Below, one piece after another: positions 28,610 through 39,381 of a DNA stretch of 64,000 bases. The translations under genes were made by a program, and so were the position numbers. Location of the stretch: assembly GCF_000262305.1 (NCBI RefSeq), contig NC_017910.1, positions 248,001 through 312,000 of the forward strand, in the 5' to 3' direction. Under the pieces are notes generated by a model. The model made no database searches. It was given only the letters and a program-made list of their open reading frames with translations, and was not told the origin of the DNA. Every line of letters starts with the position of its first letter. The first letter of the stretch is position 1. The DNA is from Shimwellia blattae DSM 4481 = NBRC 105725. GTDB taxonomy: Bacteria > Pseudomonadota > Gammaproteobacteria > Enterobacterales > Enterobacteriaceae.

Positions 28610-29425
28610 ATGAAAAAGAATCGCGCTTTTCTGAAATGGGCAGGGGGCAAATACCCCCTGCTCGACGAGATCAAAACTCATCTTCCTGAGGGTGAGTGTC
28701 TGGTAGAACCTTTCGTCGGGGCGGGGTCGGTATTTCTGAATACCCACTATGACCGCTATATTCTGGCCGACATTAATGCCGATCTGATCAATCTTTACCG
28801 CATCGTACAGACGCAGGCGGATGCCTATGTGGCGGAAGCCCGCAGGCTGTTTGTCCCCGAGCGTAACGAGGCGGACAGCTATTACCAGATTCGGGAAACT
28901 TTCAACCGCAGCAGCGATTTGTTTGAGCGCGCGGTGCTGTTTTTATATCTTAACCGCCACGGTTACAACGGCTTGTGCCGCTATAACCTGAAAGGGGCGT
29001 TTAACGTGCCCTTTGGCCGCTACCGTAAACCCTATTTCCCGGAAGCGGAGCTTTACGGGTTTGCCGAGCGGGCCCGCAATGCCACCTTTCTTTGTCAGTC
29101 CTATGATGTCACTATGAACAGTGCGTCTGCCGGGCAGGTAGTGTATTGCGATCCCCCTTACGCACCGCTGTCGGACACGGCAAACTTCACGGCCTACCAC
29201 ACCAGTGGCTTTTCACCGGAGCAACAGCAGGAGCTGGCCCGGCTTGCCGAATCACTGGTCGCGCGGGGCGTATCGGTACTGATTTCTAACCACGACACCC
29301 AGCTGACCCGCAAATGGTATCACCAGGCGGCAGCGTTAAATGTTGTGCAAGTGCGGCGTAATATCAGCAGAAATGGCGGCGCGCGTAATAAGGTGGACGA
29401 ATTACTGGCGCTGTATAAAGCCTGA
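28610..29425 (+). CDS. dam: DNA adenine methylase (GATC)
   Basis: A 271-residue N6-adenine methyltransferase. SAM-binding FLKWAGGKYPLL and VEPFVGAGSVFLN, catalytic motif DPPYAPLS, and the FNVPFGRYKKP-like segment FNVPFGRYRKPYFPE. It methylates GATC for mismatch repair strand choice, replication timing and gene switching. It ends at LLALYKA, about seven residues earlier than E. coli Dam. Confidence 0.97.
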   Translation: MKKNRAFLKWAGGKYPLLDEIKTHLPEGECLVEPFVGAGSVFLNTHYDRYILADINADLINLYRIVQTQADAYVAEARRLFVPERNEADSYYQIRETFNRSSDLFERAVLFLYLNRHGYNGLCRYNLKGAFNVPFGRYRKPYFPEAELYGFAERARNATFLCQSYDVTMNSASAGQVVYCDPPYAPLSDTANFTAYHTSGFSPEQQQELARLAESLVARGVSVLISNHDTQLTRKWYHQAAALNVVQVRRNISRNGGARNKVDELLALYKA

Positions 29426-29470
29426 ACCGGTTCGTCCCTTGCAGAGTAGACCATTCACCTGGAGAAACGG

Positions 29471-30148
29471 ATGAAACAGTTTTTGATTGCCCCATCGATC
29501 CTTTCGGCTGATTTTGCCCGCCTGGGCGAGGATACGGCGAAAGTGCTGGCCGCCGGGGGCGACGTGGTTCACTTTGATGTTATGGATAACCACTATGTTC
29601 CTAACCTGACCATGGGCCCGATGGTGCTCAAGGCGCTGCGCGATTACGGCATCAGCGCGCCCATCGATGTGCATTTAATGGTCAAGCCAGTCGATCGTCT
29701 GATCCCCGATTTTGCCGCCGCAGGCGCCAGCATTATTACCTTTCACCCGGAAGCCTCAGAACATGTTGACCGCTCCCTGCAGCTGATCAAAGAGCACGGC
29801 TGTAAAGCGGGGCTGGTCTTAAACCCGGCCACACCGCTGAACTGCCTTGACCATGTGATGGATAAGCTGGACGTGATTTTGCTGATGTCCGTAAACCCGG
29901 GCTTTGGTGGGCAGTCGTTTATCCCCCATACCCTGGAGAAGCTGCGCCAGACCCGGGCGCGGATTGACGCCTCCGGCCTGGATATCCGCCTTGAGGTCGA
30001 TGGCGGAGTGAAAACCGGTAATATTGCACAAATCGCCGCCGCCGGGGCCGATATGTTTGTCGCAGGCTCGGCGATTTTTGGCCAGCCGGACTACAAAAAA
30101 GTTATCGATGATATGCGTAGTGAACTGGCAAAGGTACGTCATGATTGA
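29471..30148 (+). CDS. rpe: Ribulose-phosphate 3-epimerase
   Basis: A 225-residue TIM barrel that interconverts ribulose 5-phosphate and xylulose 5-phosphate. Metal and catalytic residues lie in [29 protein letters not shown] and [11 protein letters not shown]. Overlaps gph by eight bases, showing tight coupling. Confidence 0.98.
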   Translation: MKQFLIAPSILSADFARLGEDTAKVLAAGGDVVHFDVMDNHYVPNLTMGPMVLKALRDYGISAPIDVHLMVKPVDRLIPDFAAAGASIITFHPEASEHVDRSLQLIKEHGCKAGLVLNPATPLNCLDHVMDKLDVILLMSVNPGFGGQSFIPHTLEKLRQTRARIDASGLDIRLEVDGGVKTGNIAQIAAAGADMFVAGSAIFGQPDYKKVIDDMRSELAKVRHD

Positions 30149-30902
30149 GTTTAATCAGATTAAAGCGGTGGCCTTCGATCTGGATGGCACCCTGGTAGAC
30201 AGTGCGCCAGGCCTGGCCCAGGCCATGGATAGCGCCCTGTATGCCCTTGAATTACCGCAAGCCGGTGAAGCCCGGGTAAAAAACTGGATTGGCAACGGTG
30301 CCGATGTGCTGGTTCAGCGGGCTGTGGACTGGGCTGTCCGGGAGAAGAAAGCCCAGGATGAGCAGAAAGCGGCCAACACCGGGCTCCCGGTGGTGGTGCA
30401 CCCGACAGTGCCGGAGAGTGAGCGCGCCATGATGCTGCGTAAACTGTTCGACCGCTATTATGCAGAGTGCGCGGCGAGCGGCAGCAGCCTGTTCCCGGCA
30501 GTAGCCGAAACCCTGGCGGCCCTGAAACAGACCGGGCTGCAACTGGGTCTGGTGACCAATAAACCCACGCCGTTTGTCCGCCCGCTGCTGGAATCGCTGC
30601 ATATTGACCACTATTTTGATGTGGTTATTGGCGGCGATGATGTGCAGCACAAGAAGCCGCACCCGGAAGCACTGCTGCGCCTGCTGGCGCAGTTTGGCCG
30701 TCAGGCCGGTGAGATGCTGTTTGTGGGCGACTCACGCAACGATATTCTGGCCGCTCAGGCCGCCAGCTGCCCCGCAGTGGGGCTGAGCTATGGATACAAT
30801 TACGGTGAAGCTATCAGCCAGAGCAACCCCGATATGGTGCTTGATAGCTTCAGTGATCTTTTGCCCGCTTTCGGGCTCCCGGTAAATGAACATCAGGAAT
30901 AA
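30141..30902 (+). CDS. gph: Phosphoglycolate phosphatase
   Basis: A 253-residue HAD phosphatase that removes 2-phosphoglycolate arising from DNA 3'-end repair. Motif [15 protein letters not shown], motif II LVTNKP, motif III Lys in [11 protein letters not shown], motif [14 protein letters not shown]. Start [17 protein letters not shown] at 30141, inside the end of rpe. Confidence 0.97.
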   Translation: MIEFNQIKAVAFDLDGTLVDSAPGLAQAMDSALYALELPQAGEARVKNWIGNGADVLVQRAVDWAVREKKAQDEQKAANTGLPVVVHPTVPESERAMMLRKLFDRYYAECAASGSSLFPAVAETLAALKQTGLQLGLVTNKPTPFVRPLLESLHIDHYFDVVIGGDDVQHKKPHPEALLRLLAQFGRQAGEMLFVGDSRNDILAAQAASCPAVGLSYGYNYGEAISQSNPDMVLDSFSDLLPAFGLPVNEHQE

Positions 30903-30906
30903 AAAA

Positions 30907-31911
30907 ATGAGTAAGCCTATTGTCTTTAGTGGCGCGCAGCCATCAGGTGAATTGACCATCGGCAACTATATGGGAGCGTTGCGTCAGTGGGTAAACATGC
31001 AGGATGATTACCACTGCATTTACTGCATCGTTGACCAGCACGCCATTACGGTGCGCCAGGATCCGCAGGCGCTGCGTAAAGCGACCCTGGATACCCTGGC
31101 CCTGTATCTGGCCTGCGGTATTGATCCGCAAAAAAGCACTATTTTTGTCCAGTCCCATGTTCCGGAACACGCGCAGCTTGGCTGGGCGCTCAACTGCTAC
31201 ACCTACTTCGGTGAGCTGAGCCGTATGACCCAGTTTAAGGACAAATCTGCCCGCTATGCGGAGAATATCAACGCCGGTCTGTTCGACTACCCGGTACTGA
31301 TGGCGGCAGATATTCTGCTGTACCAGACCAACCAGGTACCGGTTGGTGAAGACCAGAAACAGCACCTTGAGCTGAGCCGCGATATCGCCCAGCGCTTTAA
31401 CGCCCTGTATGGCGAGGTGTTTAAAGTGCCGGAGCCGTTTATTCCGAAATCCGGCGCGCGGGTGATGTCGCTGCTGGAGCCGACCAAGAAAATGTCCAAG
31501 TCTGATGACAACCGCAATAACGTCATCGGCCTGCTGGAAGATCCGAAATCGGTGGTGAAGAAGATCAAACGTGCGGTGACCGACTCTGACGAGCCGCCAG
31601 TGGTGCGCTATGACCTGCAGAACAAGGCGGGGGTTTCTAACCTGCTGGATATTCTGTCTGCGGTAACCGGCCAGAGCATTGCGGAGCTGGAGCAGCACTT
31701 TGAAGGCAAAATGTACGGCCACCTGAAAGGGGAAGTGGCGGAGGCTGTCTCCGGTATGCTGACAGAGCTTCAGGAGCGCTATCACCGCTACCGTAATGAT
31801 GAAGCCTTCCTGCAGCAGGTGATGAAAGACGGGGCCGCGAAAGCCCGCGTTCACGCCTCAGAAACCCTGCGCAAAGTGTACGATGTGATTGGCTTTGTCG
31901 CCCATCCGTAA
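30907..31911 (+). CDS. trpS: Tryptophanyl-tRNA synthetase
   Basis: A 334-residue class I synthetase. The HIGH-equivalent lies in [16 protein letters not shown] and the KMSKS loop in [13 protein letters not shown]. Starts at [13 protein letters not shown] (30907), four bases after the gph stop; last gene of the aroK cluster, followed by a strong terminator. Confidence 0.98.
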   Translation: MSKPIVFSGAQPSGELTIGNYMGALRQWVNMQDDYHCIYCIVDQHAITVRQDPQALRKATLDTLALYLACGIDPQKSTIFVQSHVPEHAQLGWALNCYTYFGELSRMTQFKDKSARYAENINAGLFDYPVLMAADILLYQTNQVPVGEDQKQHLELSRDIAQRFNALYGEVFKVPEPFIPKSGARVMSLLEPTKKMSKSDDNRNNVIGLLEDPKSVVKKIKRAVTDSDEPPVVRYDLQNKAGVSNLLDILSAVTGQSIAELEQHFEGKMYGHLKGEVAEAVSGMLTELQERYHRYRNDEAFLQQVMKDGAAKARVHASETLRKVYDVIGFVAHP

Positions 31912-31927
31912 GCTATCGTACCCTGTT

Positions 31928-31954
31928 AAAAAGGCTCCCCCGGGAGCCTTTTTT
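31928..31954. terminator. Bidirectional terminator between trpS and cysG
   Basis: AAAAAGGCTCCC, CCGGGAGCC, T-run. Symmetric A and T tracts let it serve both converging units. Confidence 0.9.
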
Positions 31955-31958
31955 ATTA

Positions 31959-33332
31959 TCAGTGGTTTGAGAACCAGTTGAGCTTATCGCGCAGGGCCAC
32001 CACCCGGCCAACGATAATCAGTGCCGGGCTGGCCACTTGCCCGGCCAGCTGTTCAAGCTGCTCGAGGGTGCCGCTAACCACCCGCTGGCGCACTGCGGTG
32101 CCGTTTTCGACCAGCGCAACGGGCATATCCGCTTCCATACCGTGGGCCAGCAGCTGGCGCTGAATTGTACCCGCCTGGCTGAGGCCCATATAAAAGACCA
32201 GGGTCTGCTTTTCGGCGGCCAGGTTGGCCCAGTCCAGCTCGCCCCCGGTCTTCAGGTGCCCGGTCACCAGGCGCACGCTCTGGGCGTAGTCCCGGTGGGT
32301 GAGCGGGATCCCCGCATAAGCGGAACAGCCGGAGGCGGCAGTAATGCCCGGCACCACTGAGAAGGGAATATTTTCCGTACACAGGGTTTCCAGCTCTTCC
32401 CCGCCACGGCCAAAAATAAACGGATCGCCGCCTTTCAGGCGCACCACCCGTTTGCCACTGCGGGCTTCGCGCAGCAGGATCTGGTTGATTTCATCCTGGG
32501 GGACACAGTGATAACCGGCGCGTTTGCCCACGAATACCCGGTCGGCATCCCGGCGCACCAGGTTCATAATCTCATCTGAGACCAGCCGGTCATAGACCAC
32601 CACATCCGCCTGCTGGATCTGCTGTAGCCCTTTGAGGGTCAGCAGGCCAGGATCGCCGGGGCCTGCGCCCACCAGCACCACTTCGCCCCGGTGGTCGAGC
32701 GGCTCGCTGAGCAGCGCGTCGGTTGCCTGCTCTACGGCGCGGAGATCCTGGTTCGCCAGTGACTGGGCCAGCCGGTCATTTACGAAGAATTTCTCCCAGA
32801 AGCGGCGGCGTTCGGCCACGGTTTTAAAGCTCTGTTTTACCCGGTTGCGCAGGGCCCCGGCATAGCTGGCGACCTGGCCCAGATGCTGGGGCAGTAATGA
32901 TTCCAGTTTTTCGCGCAGCAGGCGCGCCAGCACCGGTGAGGTGCCGCCGGAAGAGACAGCCACCATCAGCGGCGAGCGATCGATAATCGACGGCATAATA
33001 AAGCTGGCCCGGGCGGGGGCGTCCACCACATTACAGAAGATGCGCCGCTGTTCCGCCTGGTGGCTGACTTCCTGGTTAACGGCGTCATCATCTGTGGCGG
33101 CGATAGCCAGCCAGCAGTTATCCAGCAGGTGAGGGGCAAACTCACCTTCGGCCAGCGTCAGCGCCTGAGCGCTGGCCCAGACATGGAACTGGGGAGTAAA
33201 CGCCAGTGCGTTGACCGTCAGACGGGCACCGGCTTCCAGCAGGAGTCGCGCTTTGCGCTCTGCAACATCACCACCACCAACCAGTAAACAAGCCCGGTTT
33301 TGCAGCTGACAAAAAATCGGCAGATGATCCAC
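31959..33332 (-). CDS. cysG: Siroheme synthase
   Basis: A 457-residue trifunctional enzyme: N-terminal dehydrogenase/ferrochelatase ([21 protein letters not shown]), and C-terminal SAM uroporphyrinogen-III methyltransferase ([33 protein letters not shown]). Makes siroheme for nitrite and sulfite reductases, explaining its place after nirBD. The start is GTG at 33332 ([13 protein letters not shown]) with GAGG six bases upstream; a TTG four codons earlier is less likely. Confidence 0.96.
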   Translation of the reverse strand: MDHLPIFCQLQNRACLLVGGGDVAERKARLLLEAGARLTVNALAFTPQFHVWASAQALTLAEGEFAPHLLDNCWLAIAATDDDAVNQEVSHQAEQRRIFCNVVDAPARASFIMPSIIDRSPLMVAVSSGGTSPVLARLLREKLESLLPQHLGQVASYAGALRNRVKQSFKTVAERRRFWEKFFVNDRLAQSLANQDLRAVEQATDALLSEPLDHRGEVVLVGAGPGDPGLLTLKGLQQIQQADVVVYDRLVSDEIMNLVRRDADRVFVGKRAGYHCVPQDEINQILLREARSGKRVVRLKGGDPFIFGRGGEELETLCTENIPFSVVPGITAASGCSAYAGIPLTHRDYAQSVRLVTGHLKTGGELDWANLAAEKQTLVFYMGLSQAGTIQRQLLAHGMEADMPVALVENGTAVRQRVVSGTLEQLEQLAGQVASPALIIVGRVVALRDKLNWFSNH

Positions 33333-33407
33333 TGTAAACCTCAATAAATACAGGAAAGGACGCGCAGACCTGACCGCGCGACGCCTAGCATAACAGCAAG
33401 CCGTCGC

Positions 33408-33465
33408 GGGTAATATAACGAGTGGTTATTAGACATTACCCCTTCATGGTGAAGGGGCATGCGGG
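33408..33465 (-). other. nirD-cysG intergenic hairpin; nirC not present
   Basis: Between the nirD stop and the cysG start are only about 130 bp, where E. coli carries nirC (about 270 codons). The gap contains a hairpin with CCCCTTC arms near 33439-33456 (minus-strand CCCCTTCACCATGAAGGGG) but a poor T tract. Confidence 0.6.
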
Positions 33466-33792
33466 TTACAGCCGCACCTGGACGTTACCGTTCTGTACCC
33501 GGGCTTCAAAGTGGGCCACAGAGCGGCTTTCATCTTCCATGCACAGACCGTCGCGCAGGCGAAAACGCTGTTTTTTCAGCGGGCTTGCGACCCACAGCTC
33601 GTTCTGGTGCTCGGCAATGATGCCCCGGGAAAGCACGCTGGCTTCAAAAAACGGATCGATATTGCTGATGGCGAAGACCTGCTCATCGTTACGCGGGCGG
33701 AACAGCGCAACCTGCTGAGTGCCCACCAGGGCACAAACACCGGTGGCGGGCAGAATATCGGTTAACGGGCAGACAGTGGTCCAGGCGCTCAT
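33466..33792 (-). CDS. nirD: NADH-nitrite reductase small subunit
   Basis: A 108-residue Rieske-like small subunit of cytoplasmic nitrite reductase. The enterobacterial NirD lacks Rieske Fe-S ligands and this one likewise shows no C-x-H pair. Overlaps nirB by four bases, so the two are coupled. Follows nirB in the anaerobically induced operon. Confidence 0.95.
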   Translation of the reverse strand: MSAWTTVCPLTDILPATGVCALVGTQQVALFRPRNDEQVFAISNIDPFFEASVLSRGIIAEHQNELWVASPLKKQRFRLRDGLCMEDESRSVAHFEARVQNGNVQVRL

Positions 33793-36332
33793 GCTTTTTC
33801 CTCCACAAGGGTGACCGGGATGCGTTCATGCGGGGTGGCCGGGCGGTGCTGGGCACGCTCTGCCACCATCTGGATGTTCGGATCGCGCTGCGGGCTGTTA
33901 ATGAAGTGGCGGAACCGTACCTGAGCCTGGGGGTTATTGACCGTTTCGGCCCATTCGCAGTGGTAGGCGGCGCGCAGTTTTTCCACCTCCGCTTCCAGCT
34001 GGTCGTTGATCCCCAGCTTGTCGTCGATTATTACGCTGCGCAAATAGTCGATACCGCCTTCCAGGTTGTCCATCCATACGGAGGTGCGCTGCAGTTTATC
34101 TGCCGTGCGGATATAGAACATCATAAAGCGGTCCGTGTAGCGCACCAGGGTTTGGGCGTCGAGATCGGCGGCCAGCAGGTCCGCGTGGCGCGGTTTCATC
34201 CCGCCGTTACCGCAGACATACAGGTTCCAGCCTTTGTCGGTGGCGATGATCCCGACATCTTTCCCCTGGGCTTCAGAGCACTCGCGGGTACAGCCGGAGA
34301 CGCCAAATTTCATTTTGTGCGGGGTGCGAATGCCTTTGTAGCGGTTTTCCAGCTCAGCCCCCAGGCCTGCGCTATCGTTAACACCGTAACGGCACCAGGC
34401 GCTGCCGACGCAGGTTTTCACCATGCGCAGGGCTTTGGCGTAGGCGTGGCCGGTTTCGAAGCCTGCCTCTGTCAGCTGGCGCCAGATCTCCGGCAGATCG
34501 TCTTTTTGCGCACCAAACATGGCAAGGCGCTGGGAGCCGGTGATTTTGGTGTACAGGTTAAACTGCCGGGCGACTGCGCCCACCACCATCAGCCCTTCGG
34601 GGGTAATCTCGCCACCCGGTGAGCGCGGAATAACGGAATAGGTGCCGTCTTTTTGCAGGTTTGCCAGGAAGTTGTCGTTAGTCTCCTGAAGCGGGACTTT
34701 GTCCGGTTGCAGAACATACTCATTCCAGCAGGAGGCCAGCAGCGAGCCGACGGTCGGTTTACACACTTCGCAACCGTAGCCAGTGCCGTATTTCGCCAGC
34801 AGTGCGTCAAAGGTTTTAATGCCTTCGACGCGGATCAGGTGGTAGAGCTCCTGGCGGGAGAACGGGAAGTGTTCACACAGGTTGTGGTTTACCTCGATCC
34901 CCTGTTTTGCCAGCTCCGCATTCAGCACCTGGGTGACCAGAGGAATACAGCCGCCGCAGCCGGTTCCGGCTTTGGTTTCCGCCTTCAGGGCCGCCACTGT
35001 ATGGCAGCCACGGTGAATGGCGGCAATCAGGTCGCCTTTGCTGACATCAAAGCAGGAACAGATCTGGGCGCTGTCCGGCAGGTTGTCCACGCCGATGGCG
35101 GGCTTCCCGCCGCTGGCATAGGCAGGCAGGATCAGGGTGTCCGGGTGCTCCGGGAGGGGGATGCTGTTGAGCATCAGCTGCAGCAGGTTGCCGTAGTCGC
35201 TGGTGTCGCCCACCAGCACGGCGCCGAGCAGGGTTTTGTTGTCGGCGCTGACGTTAATTCGCTTGTAGACCCCGGTGCTTTCGTTCAGGAAGACATAGCT
35301 GCGGGCCCCCGGTGTGCGCCCGTGGGCGTCGCCAATCCCGCCCACATCAACACCGAGCAGCTTCAGCTTGGCGCTCATATCGGCACCGGTAAAGGCGTTC
35401 TCATGGCCGAGCAGATGGTCAACGGCCACCTGGGCCATTTTGTAGCCCGGTGCTACCAGGCCGAAGGTGCGCTTTTGCCAGCTGGCGCATTCGCCGATGG
35501 CATAAATATCCGGGTCAGAGGTCTGGCAGCTGTCGTTAATGGCTATCCCGCCGCGTGGTGCTATCTCCAGCCCGCACTGGGCGGCCAGCTTATCCCGGGG
35601 GCGGATCCCGGTGGAGAAGACAATAAAGTCCACTTCCAGGCTACTGCCGTCGGCAAAGTTCATGGTCTTGCGGGCGCTGCTGCCCTGCTGAACAATCGAC
35701 TGGGTGTTTTTGCCGGTGTGGACAATAACGCCCATCTCTTCGATTTTACGGCGCAGCTGTTCGCCCCCCTGCTGATCAAGCTGTTCGGCCATCAGCATGG
35801 GTGCGAATTCAATCACGTGGGTCTCCACCCCGAGGTGTTTCAGGGCACCGGCGGCCTCCAGCCCCAGTAACCCCCCGCCCACCACGGCGCCCCGTTTGCT
35901 GCGCCGGGCGCAGGCTTCAATGGCGTTCAGATCTTCAATGGTGCGGTAGACAAAACAGTCGGCGGTGTCGGCCCCTTTGATGGGGGGCACCCAGGCCCAG
36001 GAGCCGGTCGCCATGATCAGCTTGTCATAGAACACGCTGCGCCCGGCGCTGGAGTGGATCACTTTTTCTTCGCGGTTAATGGTGATAGCCCGCTCGCCTG
36101 TCAGCACCTTAATGTGGTTTTTTTCGTAGAACCCTTCCCGGACCAGGGAGAGCTCTTCGGCCGTGTGGTGGGAAAAGTAGGAAGAGAGGTGCACGCGATC
36201 GTAGGCGATGCGCGGCTCTTCGCAGAAAACGGTGATTTCGAACTGCCCGGGTTCTGATTTATCGAGAAGATCTTCAATAAACCGGTGGCCGACCATCCCG
36301 TTACCGATGATAGCGAGTCTGACTTTGCTCAT
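33789..36332 (-). CDS. nirB: NADH-nitrite reductase large subunit
   Basis: An 847-residue siroheme flavoprotein reducing nitrite to ammonium with NADH. N-terminal FAD/NAD domain (LAIIGNGMVGHRFIEDL, second dinucleotide motif VVGGGLLGLEAAGAL), two BFD-type [2Fe-2S] regions (ICSCFD ... GTGCGGCIP and YGCEVCKPTVGSLL), then the sulfite/nitrite reductase core with siroheme/4Fe-4S cysteines in VGSAWCRYG, SGCTRECSEA and YVCGNGG. Detoxifies nitrite in anaerobic growth. The promoter has a consensus FNR site. Confidence 0.97.
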   Translation of the reverse strand: MSKVRLAIIGNGMVGHRFIEDLLDKSEPGQFEITVFCEEPRIAYDRVHLSSYFSHHTAEELSLVREGFYEKNHIKVLTGERAITINREEKVIHSSAGRSVFYDKLIMATGSWAWVPPIKGADTADCFVYRTIEDLNAIEACARRSKRGAVVGGGLLGLEAAGALKHLGVETHVIEFAPMLMAEQLDQQGGEQLRRKIEEMGVIVHTGKNTQSIVQQGSSARKTMNFADGSSLEVDFIVFSTGIRPRDKLAAQCGLEIAPRGGIAINDSCQTSDPDIYAIGECASWQKRTFGLVAPGYKMAQVAVDHLLGHENAFTGADMSAKLKLLGVDVGGIGDAHGRTPGARSYVFLNESTGVYKRINVSADNKTLLGAVLVGDTSDYGNLLQLMLNSIPLPEHPDTLILPAYASGGKPAIGVDNLPDSAQICSCFDVSKGDLIAAIHRGCHTVAALKAETKAGTGCGGCIPLVTQVLNAELAKQGIEVNHNLCEHFPFSRQELYHLIRVEGIKTFDALLAKYGTGYGCEVCKPTVGSLLASCWNEYVLQPDKVPLQETNDNFLANLQKDGTYSVIPRSPGGEITPEGLMVVGAVARQFNLYTKITGSQRLAMFGAQKDDLPEIWRQLTEAGFETGHAYAKALRMVKTCVGSAWCRYGVNDSAGLGAELENRYKGIRTPHKMKFGVSGCTRECSEAQGKDVGIIATDKGWNLYVCGNGGMKPRHADLLAADLDAQTLVRYTDRFMMFYIRTADKLQRTSVWMDNLEGGIDYLRSVIIDDKLGINDQLEAEVEKLRAAYHCEWAETVNNPQAQVRFRHFINSPQRDPNIQMVAERAQHRPATPHERIPVTLVEEKA

Positions 36333-36363
36333 TTTTGCCTCAGTATTTTTTCTCTTACTGCCT

Positions 36364-36404
36364 ACCTTAACGATTCAGCAAAGTGAATTATTGATGCAAA
36401 TCAA
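36364..36404 (-). promoter_or_regulatory. nirB promoter: FNR site and -10 box
   Basis: TTGAT-N4-ATCAA, a perfect FNR palindrome, at 36391-36404 and a -10 like TAAGGT at 36369-36364 on the minus strand. The spacing puts FNR about 41 bp upstream of the start. The layout matches the E. coli nirB promoter closely. Confidence 0.85.
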
Positions 36405-36575
36405 ATACGCCTTTAGGTACTACTTTGGTGGTATATGGCTGATTTTATTGTGTTTTTGTAAGCTACGGAAATGGATGGATTTTCACCGCTTACGATTTTG
36501 AACATATTTGAGTCGGTGTCCGGCTGCGGGATGTGCTATCACTCACCACAGTGTCAGATTTAATGAGGAGTTACC

Positions 36576-37859
36576 ATGTCAGCACCGTTATGGCTTATTC
36601 AGAATGTCCGGCTGGCGGATAAAACCGGGCTCTGGCAGATAGCCATTGAGCAGGGGCGCTTCGGGGCGATAACGCCAATGGGCGCAGAGCGCCACGAAAG
36701 CTATGAGGTTCTTAACGGCCGGGGCGGGCTTGCCATTGCGCCGTTTATTGAGCCCCATATTCACCTTGATACCACCCAAACCGCCGGGCAGCCTGCCTGG
36801 AACCAGTCCGGCACCCTGTTTGAGGGGATCGAGCGCTGGGCCGAGCGTAAGGCCCTGCTCAGCCATGAGGATGTTAAAGCCCGGGCCTGGAAAACCCTCA
36901 AGTGGCAAATGGCGAACGGCATCCAGTATGTGCGCAGCCATGTGGATGTGTCAGACCCCTCCCTGACGGCGCTGCGCGCCCTGCTGGAAGTTAAGCAGGA
37001 AGTGGCCCCGTGGATAGATCTGCAACTGGTGGCCTTTCCCCAGGAGGGGATCCTGTCCTACCCGGACGGCGCCGCCTTACTGGAAGAGGCGCTACAGCTG
37101 GGGGCCGATGTGGTGGGCGCCATACCGCATTTTGAATTTACCCGTGAGTACGGTATCGAATCGTTGCATATCGCCTTTGCGCTGGCCCGCAAGTATAACA
37201 AGCGGATTGATATCCACTGCGATGAGATTGATGACGAACAGTCGCGCTTTGTGGAAACCGTCGCCGCCCTGGCGCTGCGCGAAGGTATGGGGGAGCGGGT
37301 GACCGCCAGCCACACCACGGCGATGCACTCCTATAACGGGGCCTATACCTCACGCCTGTTCCGGCTGCTGAAAATGTCGGGGATTAATTTTGTGGCGAAC
37401 CCGCTGGTCAATATTCACCTCCAGGGGCGCTTTGATGACTACCCGAAACGGCGCGGGATCACCCGGGTTAAAGAGCTGCTGGAACACGGGATCAACGTCA
37501 GCTTTGGCCATGACGATGTGTTTGACCCCTGGTATCCCCTGGGAACGGGCAACATGTTGCAGGTGCTGCATATGGGGCTGCATGTCTGCCAGATGATGGG
37601 TTACCAGCAAATTAATGATGGCCTGCGGCTGATAACCCACAATAGCGCCCGGACCTTCGGGGTGACGGATTATGGCATTGCCACCGGCAATACGGCGAAT
37701 TTACTGATTCTGCCCGCGAAGGATGGTTTTGATGCGCTGCGTCGCCAGGTGCCGGTACGCTGGTCGATTCGCCAGGGGCGGGTTATCGCCACCACCCAGC
37801 TTTCCCAGACCTGGGTACAGACAGACAGCGGCGGCGAAGAGACCGATTTTAGCCAGTGA
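36576..37859 (+). CDS. codA: Cytosine deaminase
   Basis: A 427-residue amidohydrolase that deaminates cytosine to uracil. Metal ligands and active site: [15 protein letters not shown] (HxH), [23 protein letters not shown] and [11 protein letters not shown]. Very close to E. coli CodA but here it stands alone, without codB permease, between nirB (divergent) and tsgA (convergent). ATG at 36576 follows GAGGAG at a good distance. Promoter not clear; the 243-bp gap to nirB also holds the nir promoter. Confidence 0.95.
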   Translation: MSAPLWLIQNVRLADKTGLWQIAIEQGRFGAITPMGAERHESYEVLNGRGGLAIAPFIEPHIHLDTTQTAGQPAWNQSGTLFEGIERWAERKALLSHEDVKARAWKTLKWQMANGIQYVRSHVDVSDPSLTALRALLEVKQEVAPWIDLQLVAFPQEGILSYPDGAALLEEALQLGADVVGAIPHFEFTREYGIESLHIAFALARKYNKRIDIHCDEIDDEQSRFVETVAALALREGMGERVTASHTTAMHSYNGAYTSRLFRLLKMSGINFVANPLVNIHLQGRFDDYPKRRGITRVKELLEHGINVSFGHDDVFDPWYPLGTGNMLQVLHMGLHVCQMMGYQQINDGLRLITHNSARTFGVTDYGIATGNTANLLILPAKDGFDALRRQVPVRWSIRQGRVIATTQLSQTWVQTDSGGEETDFSQ

Positions 37860-37888
37860 TCCCCGCCGGGCGGCGGGGAGAGTCACCG

Positions 37889-39079
37889 TCAGTGGGGCAT
37901 CCGGGTTACGGAGTCGCGCAGCTGGCGGTGGCGGCTCACAAAGCCCAGCAGGAAGCACATCACAAAGACCACCGCATACAGGCCGTTTGCGGTGAACAGG
38001 GCCGCCTGCGGCCCGCTGTGGGCAACAATGGGGCCGGTGACCACGAAGGTCAGCATGGTGCCGATGGTGCCACAGGTCAGCACCACGTTAACCAGCTTCG
38101 GAGAGGCCACCCGGGTCTGGAGCGAGGCAAGGGTAATCACCGAGGTGTAAATCGCACTGGAGAAGAAACCCAGCGCCAGAATAAACAGCGGCATATGGTC
38201 AGTGCTGCTGGTGATAAAACCGTACATCAGCGCACAGGCCAGGGCCGCCAGCACCGTGAGCAGGCGCTGCAGATCAAAGAAGCGCAGAATCACGCTGAAC
38301 GCCCACATGCCGAACATATAGGACATCCAGAAATTGCTGACCAGCTGCCCGGCGTCGTGCAGATTCATCCCGAGGGTTTTGGCGTATTCCGGCACCCAGG
38401 AGATAAACCCCAGCTGGCCGAGGATATAGCACATGGCGGCAATGGAGAGAAACAGCACGCCAGGGCCCCACTTCTCTTTCACCACCGGCTGGTCACTTTG
38501 CGCCGCGTGTTTACCCAGCGCCGGAAACTCACTGCCGAATGTCAGCAGGAAGATAGCCACATAGACCAGGCCAATACAGGCATAGACCCAGTACCATTCG
38601 ATACTGCGGGCCAGTAAAAAGGCGGCCAGTATCGGGAAGATCATCCCCGCCATGCTGAAGAACGAATCGGTAAACAGCAGTCGGGAGCCGCGCTGGCGCC
38701 CTTCATAGAGATGGGTGATAAGAAATGTGCCGATAGACATGGTGATACCGCTCACCAGGCCCAGAACAAACATCGACGCGGAGAAGATCGTCAGGTTATG
38801 GCCCAGCATCAGCCCGGCCACCGCCAGCAGCATCAGCAGGAAACCAAAACGCAGCTGGGTTTTCAGCGGGACGATTTCCATTAACCAGGCATTGAGGAAA
38901 ATAGAGATAAGGATCCCGGCGTTGAGGAAGGTGAAGGTGTTGCTCATGCGGGAGACGGGCAGGTTAAAGTACCCGGCAATATCACCCATTACCATGCCGG
39001 TCACGATGACCAGGGCACCGGTAAGCGCGTACGAGAAAAAACTTATCCATGTGAGCCTGATACGATTGCTGTTAGTCAT
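37889..39079 (-). CDS. tsgA: TsgA, major facilitator superfamily transporter
   Basis: A 396-residue MFS protein with about 12 hydrophobic segments, starting [28 protein letters not shown]. Matches E. coli/Salmonella TsgA (YhfC), reported in Salmonella as selenite/tellurite-linked; substrate unknown. Converges on codA and is divergent from ppiA. Confidence 0.93.
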   Translation of the reverse strand: MTNSNRIRLTWISFFSYALTGALVIVTGMVMGDIAGYFNLPVSRMSNTFTFLNAGILISIFLNAWLMEIVPLKTQLRFGFLLMLLAVAGLMLGHNLTIFSASMFVLGLVSGITMSIGTFLITHLYEGRQRGSRLLFTDSFFSMAGMIFPILAAFLLARSIEWYWVYACIGLVYVAIFLLTFGSEFPALGKHAAQSDQPVVKEKWGPGVLFLSIAAMCYILGQLGFISWVPEYAKTLGMNLHDAGQLVSNFWMSYMFGMWAFSVILRFFDLQRLLTVLAALACALMYGFITSSTDHMPLFILALGFFSSAIYTSVITLASLQTRVASPKLVNVVLTCGTIGTMLTFVVTGPIVAHSGPQAALFTANGLYAVVFVMCFLLGFVSRHRQLRDSVTRMPH

Positions 39080-39199
39080 AGGGAGCCTGTGAATAGAACG
39101 GTAAAGCGCCTTGACAGCGCGGTAAACGGGCAGATTTTAGTCACAAGCGTGATCTATTCAAATCTTTTATGTATTTGGCGTGTATTGCTGTCATTTAAT

Positions 39200-39215
39200 A
39201 TTGATGTCTGTCACA
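39200..39215. promoter_or_regulatory. CRP-like site in the tsgA-ppiA divergent region
   Basis: ATTGA-N6-TCACA: one perfect and one partial half-site, 166 bp before ppiA and 121 bp before tsgA. The 302-bp gap has no supported gene. E. coli ppiA is reported as CRP-controlled, which makes this plausible. Confidence 0.4.
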
Positions 39216-39381
39216 AAAAACTCCCCAGGGAGGCGGCGCGGACCCCAGGGGGTGAAGGGGGGCGCTATCCGGCGTAACCCGTGCTTACAACGTAAAGGCT
39301 GGTAAATGCCTGGTATGATGCTAAGGTGCTTCTTAGAATTGACAGCCATTCTGCCCACTCTTGTTTTTAAAGGAATCTTTC

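Noticed and set aside
33333..33465. Search for a shortened nirC or pseudogene remnant
   Set aside because: Only about 130 bp are present and no frame shows FNT-family features, so I record absence and not a pseudogene.
36405..36420. NarL/NarP 7-2-7 site in the nirB promoter
   Set aside because: TACCTAA and AGGCGTA are present upstream of the FNR site on the minus strand but without the 2-bp spacer, so the match is too weak to report as a site.
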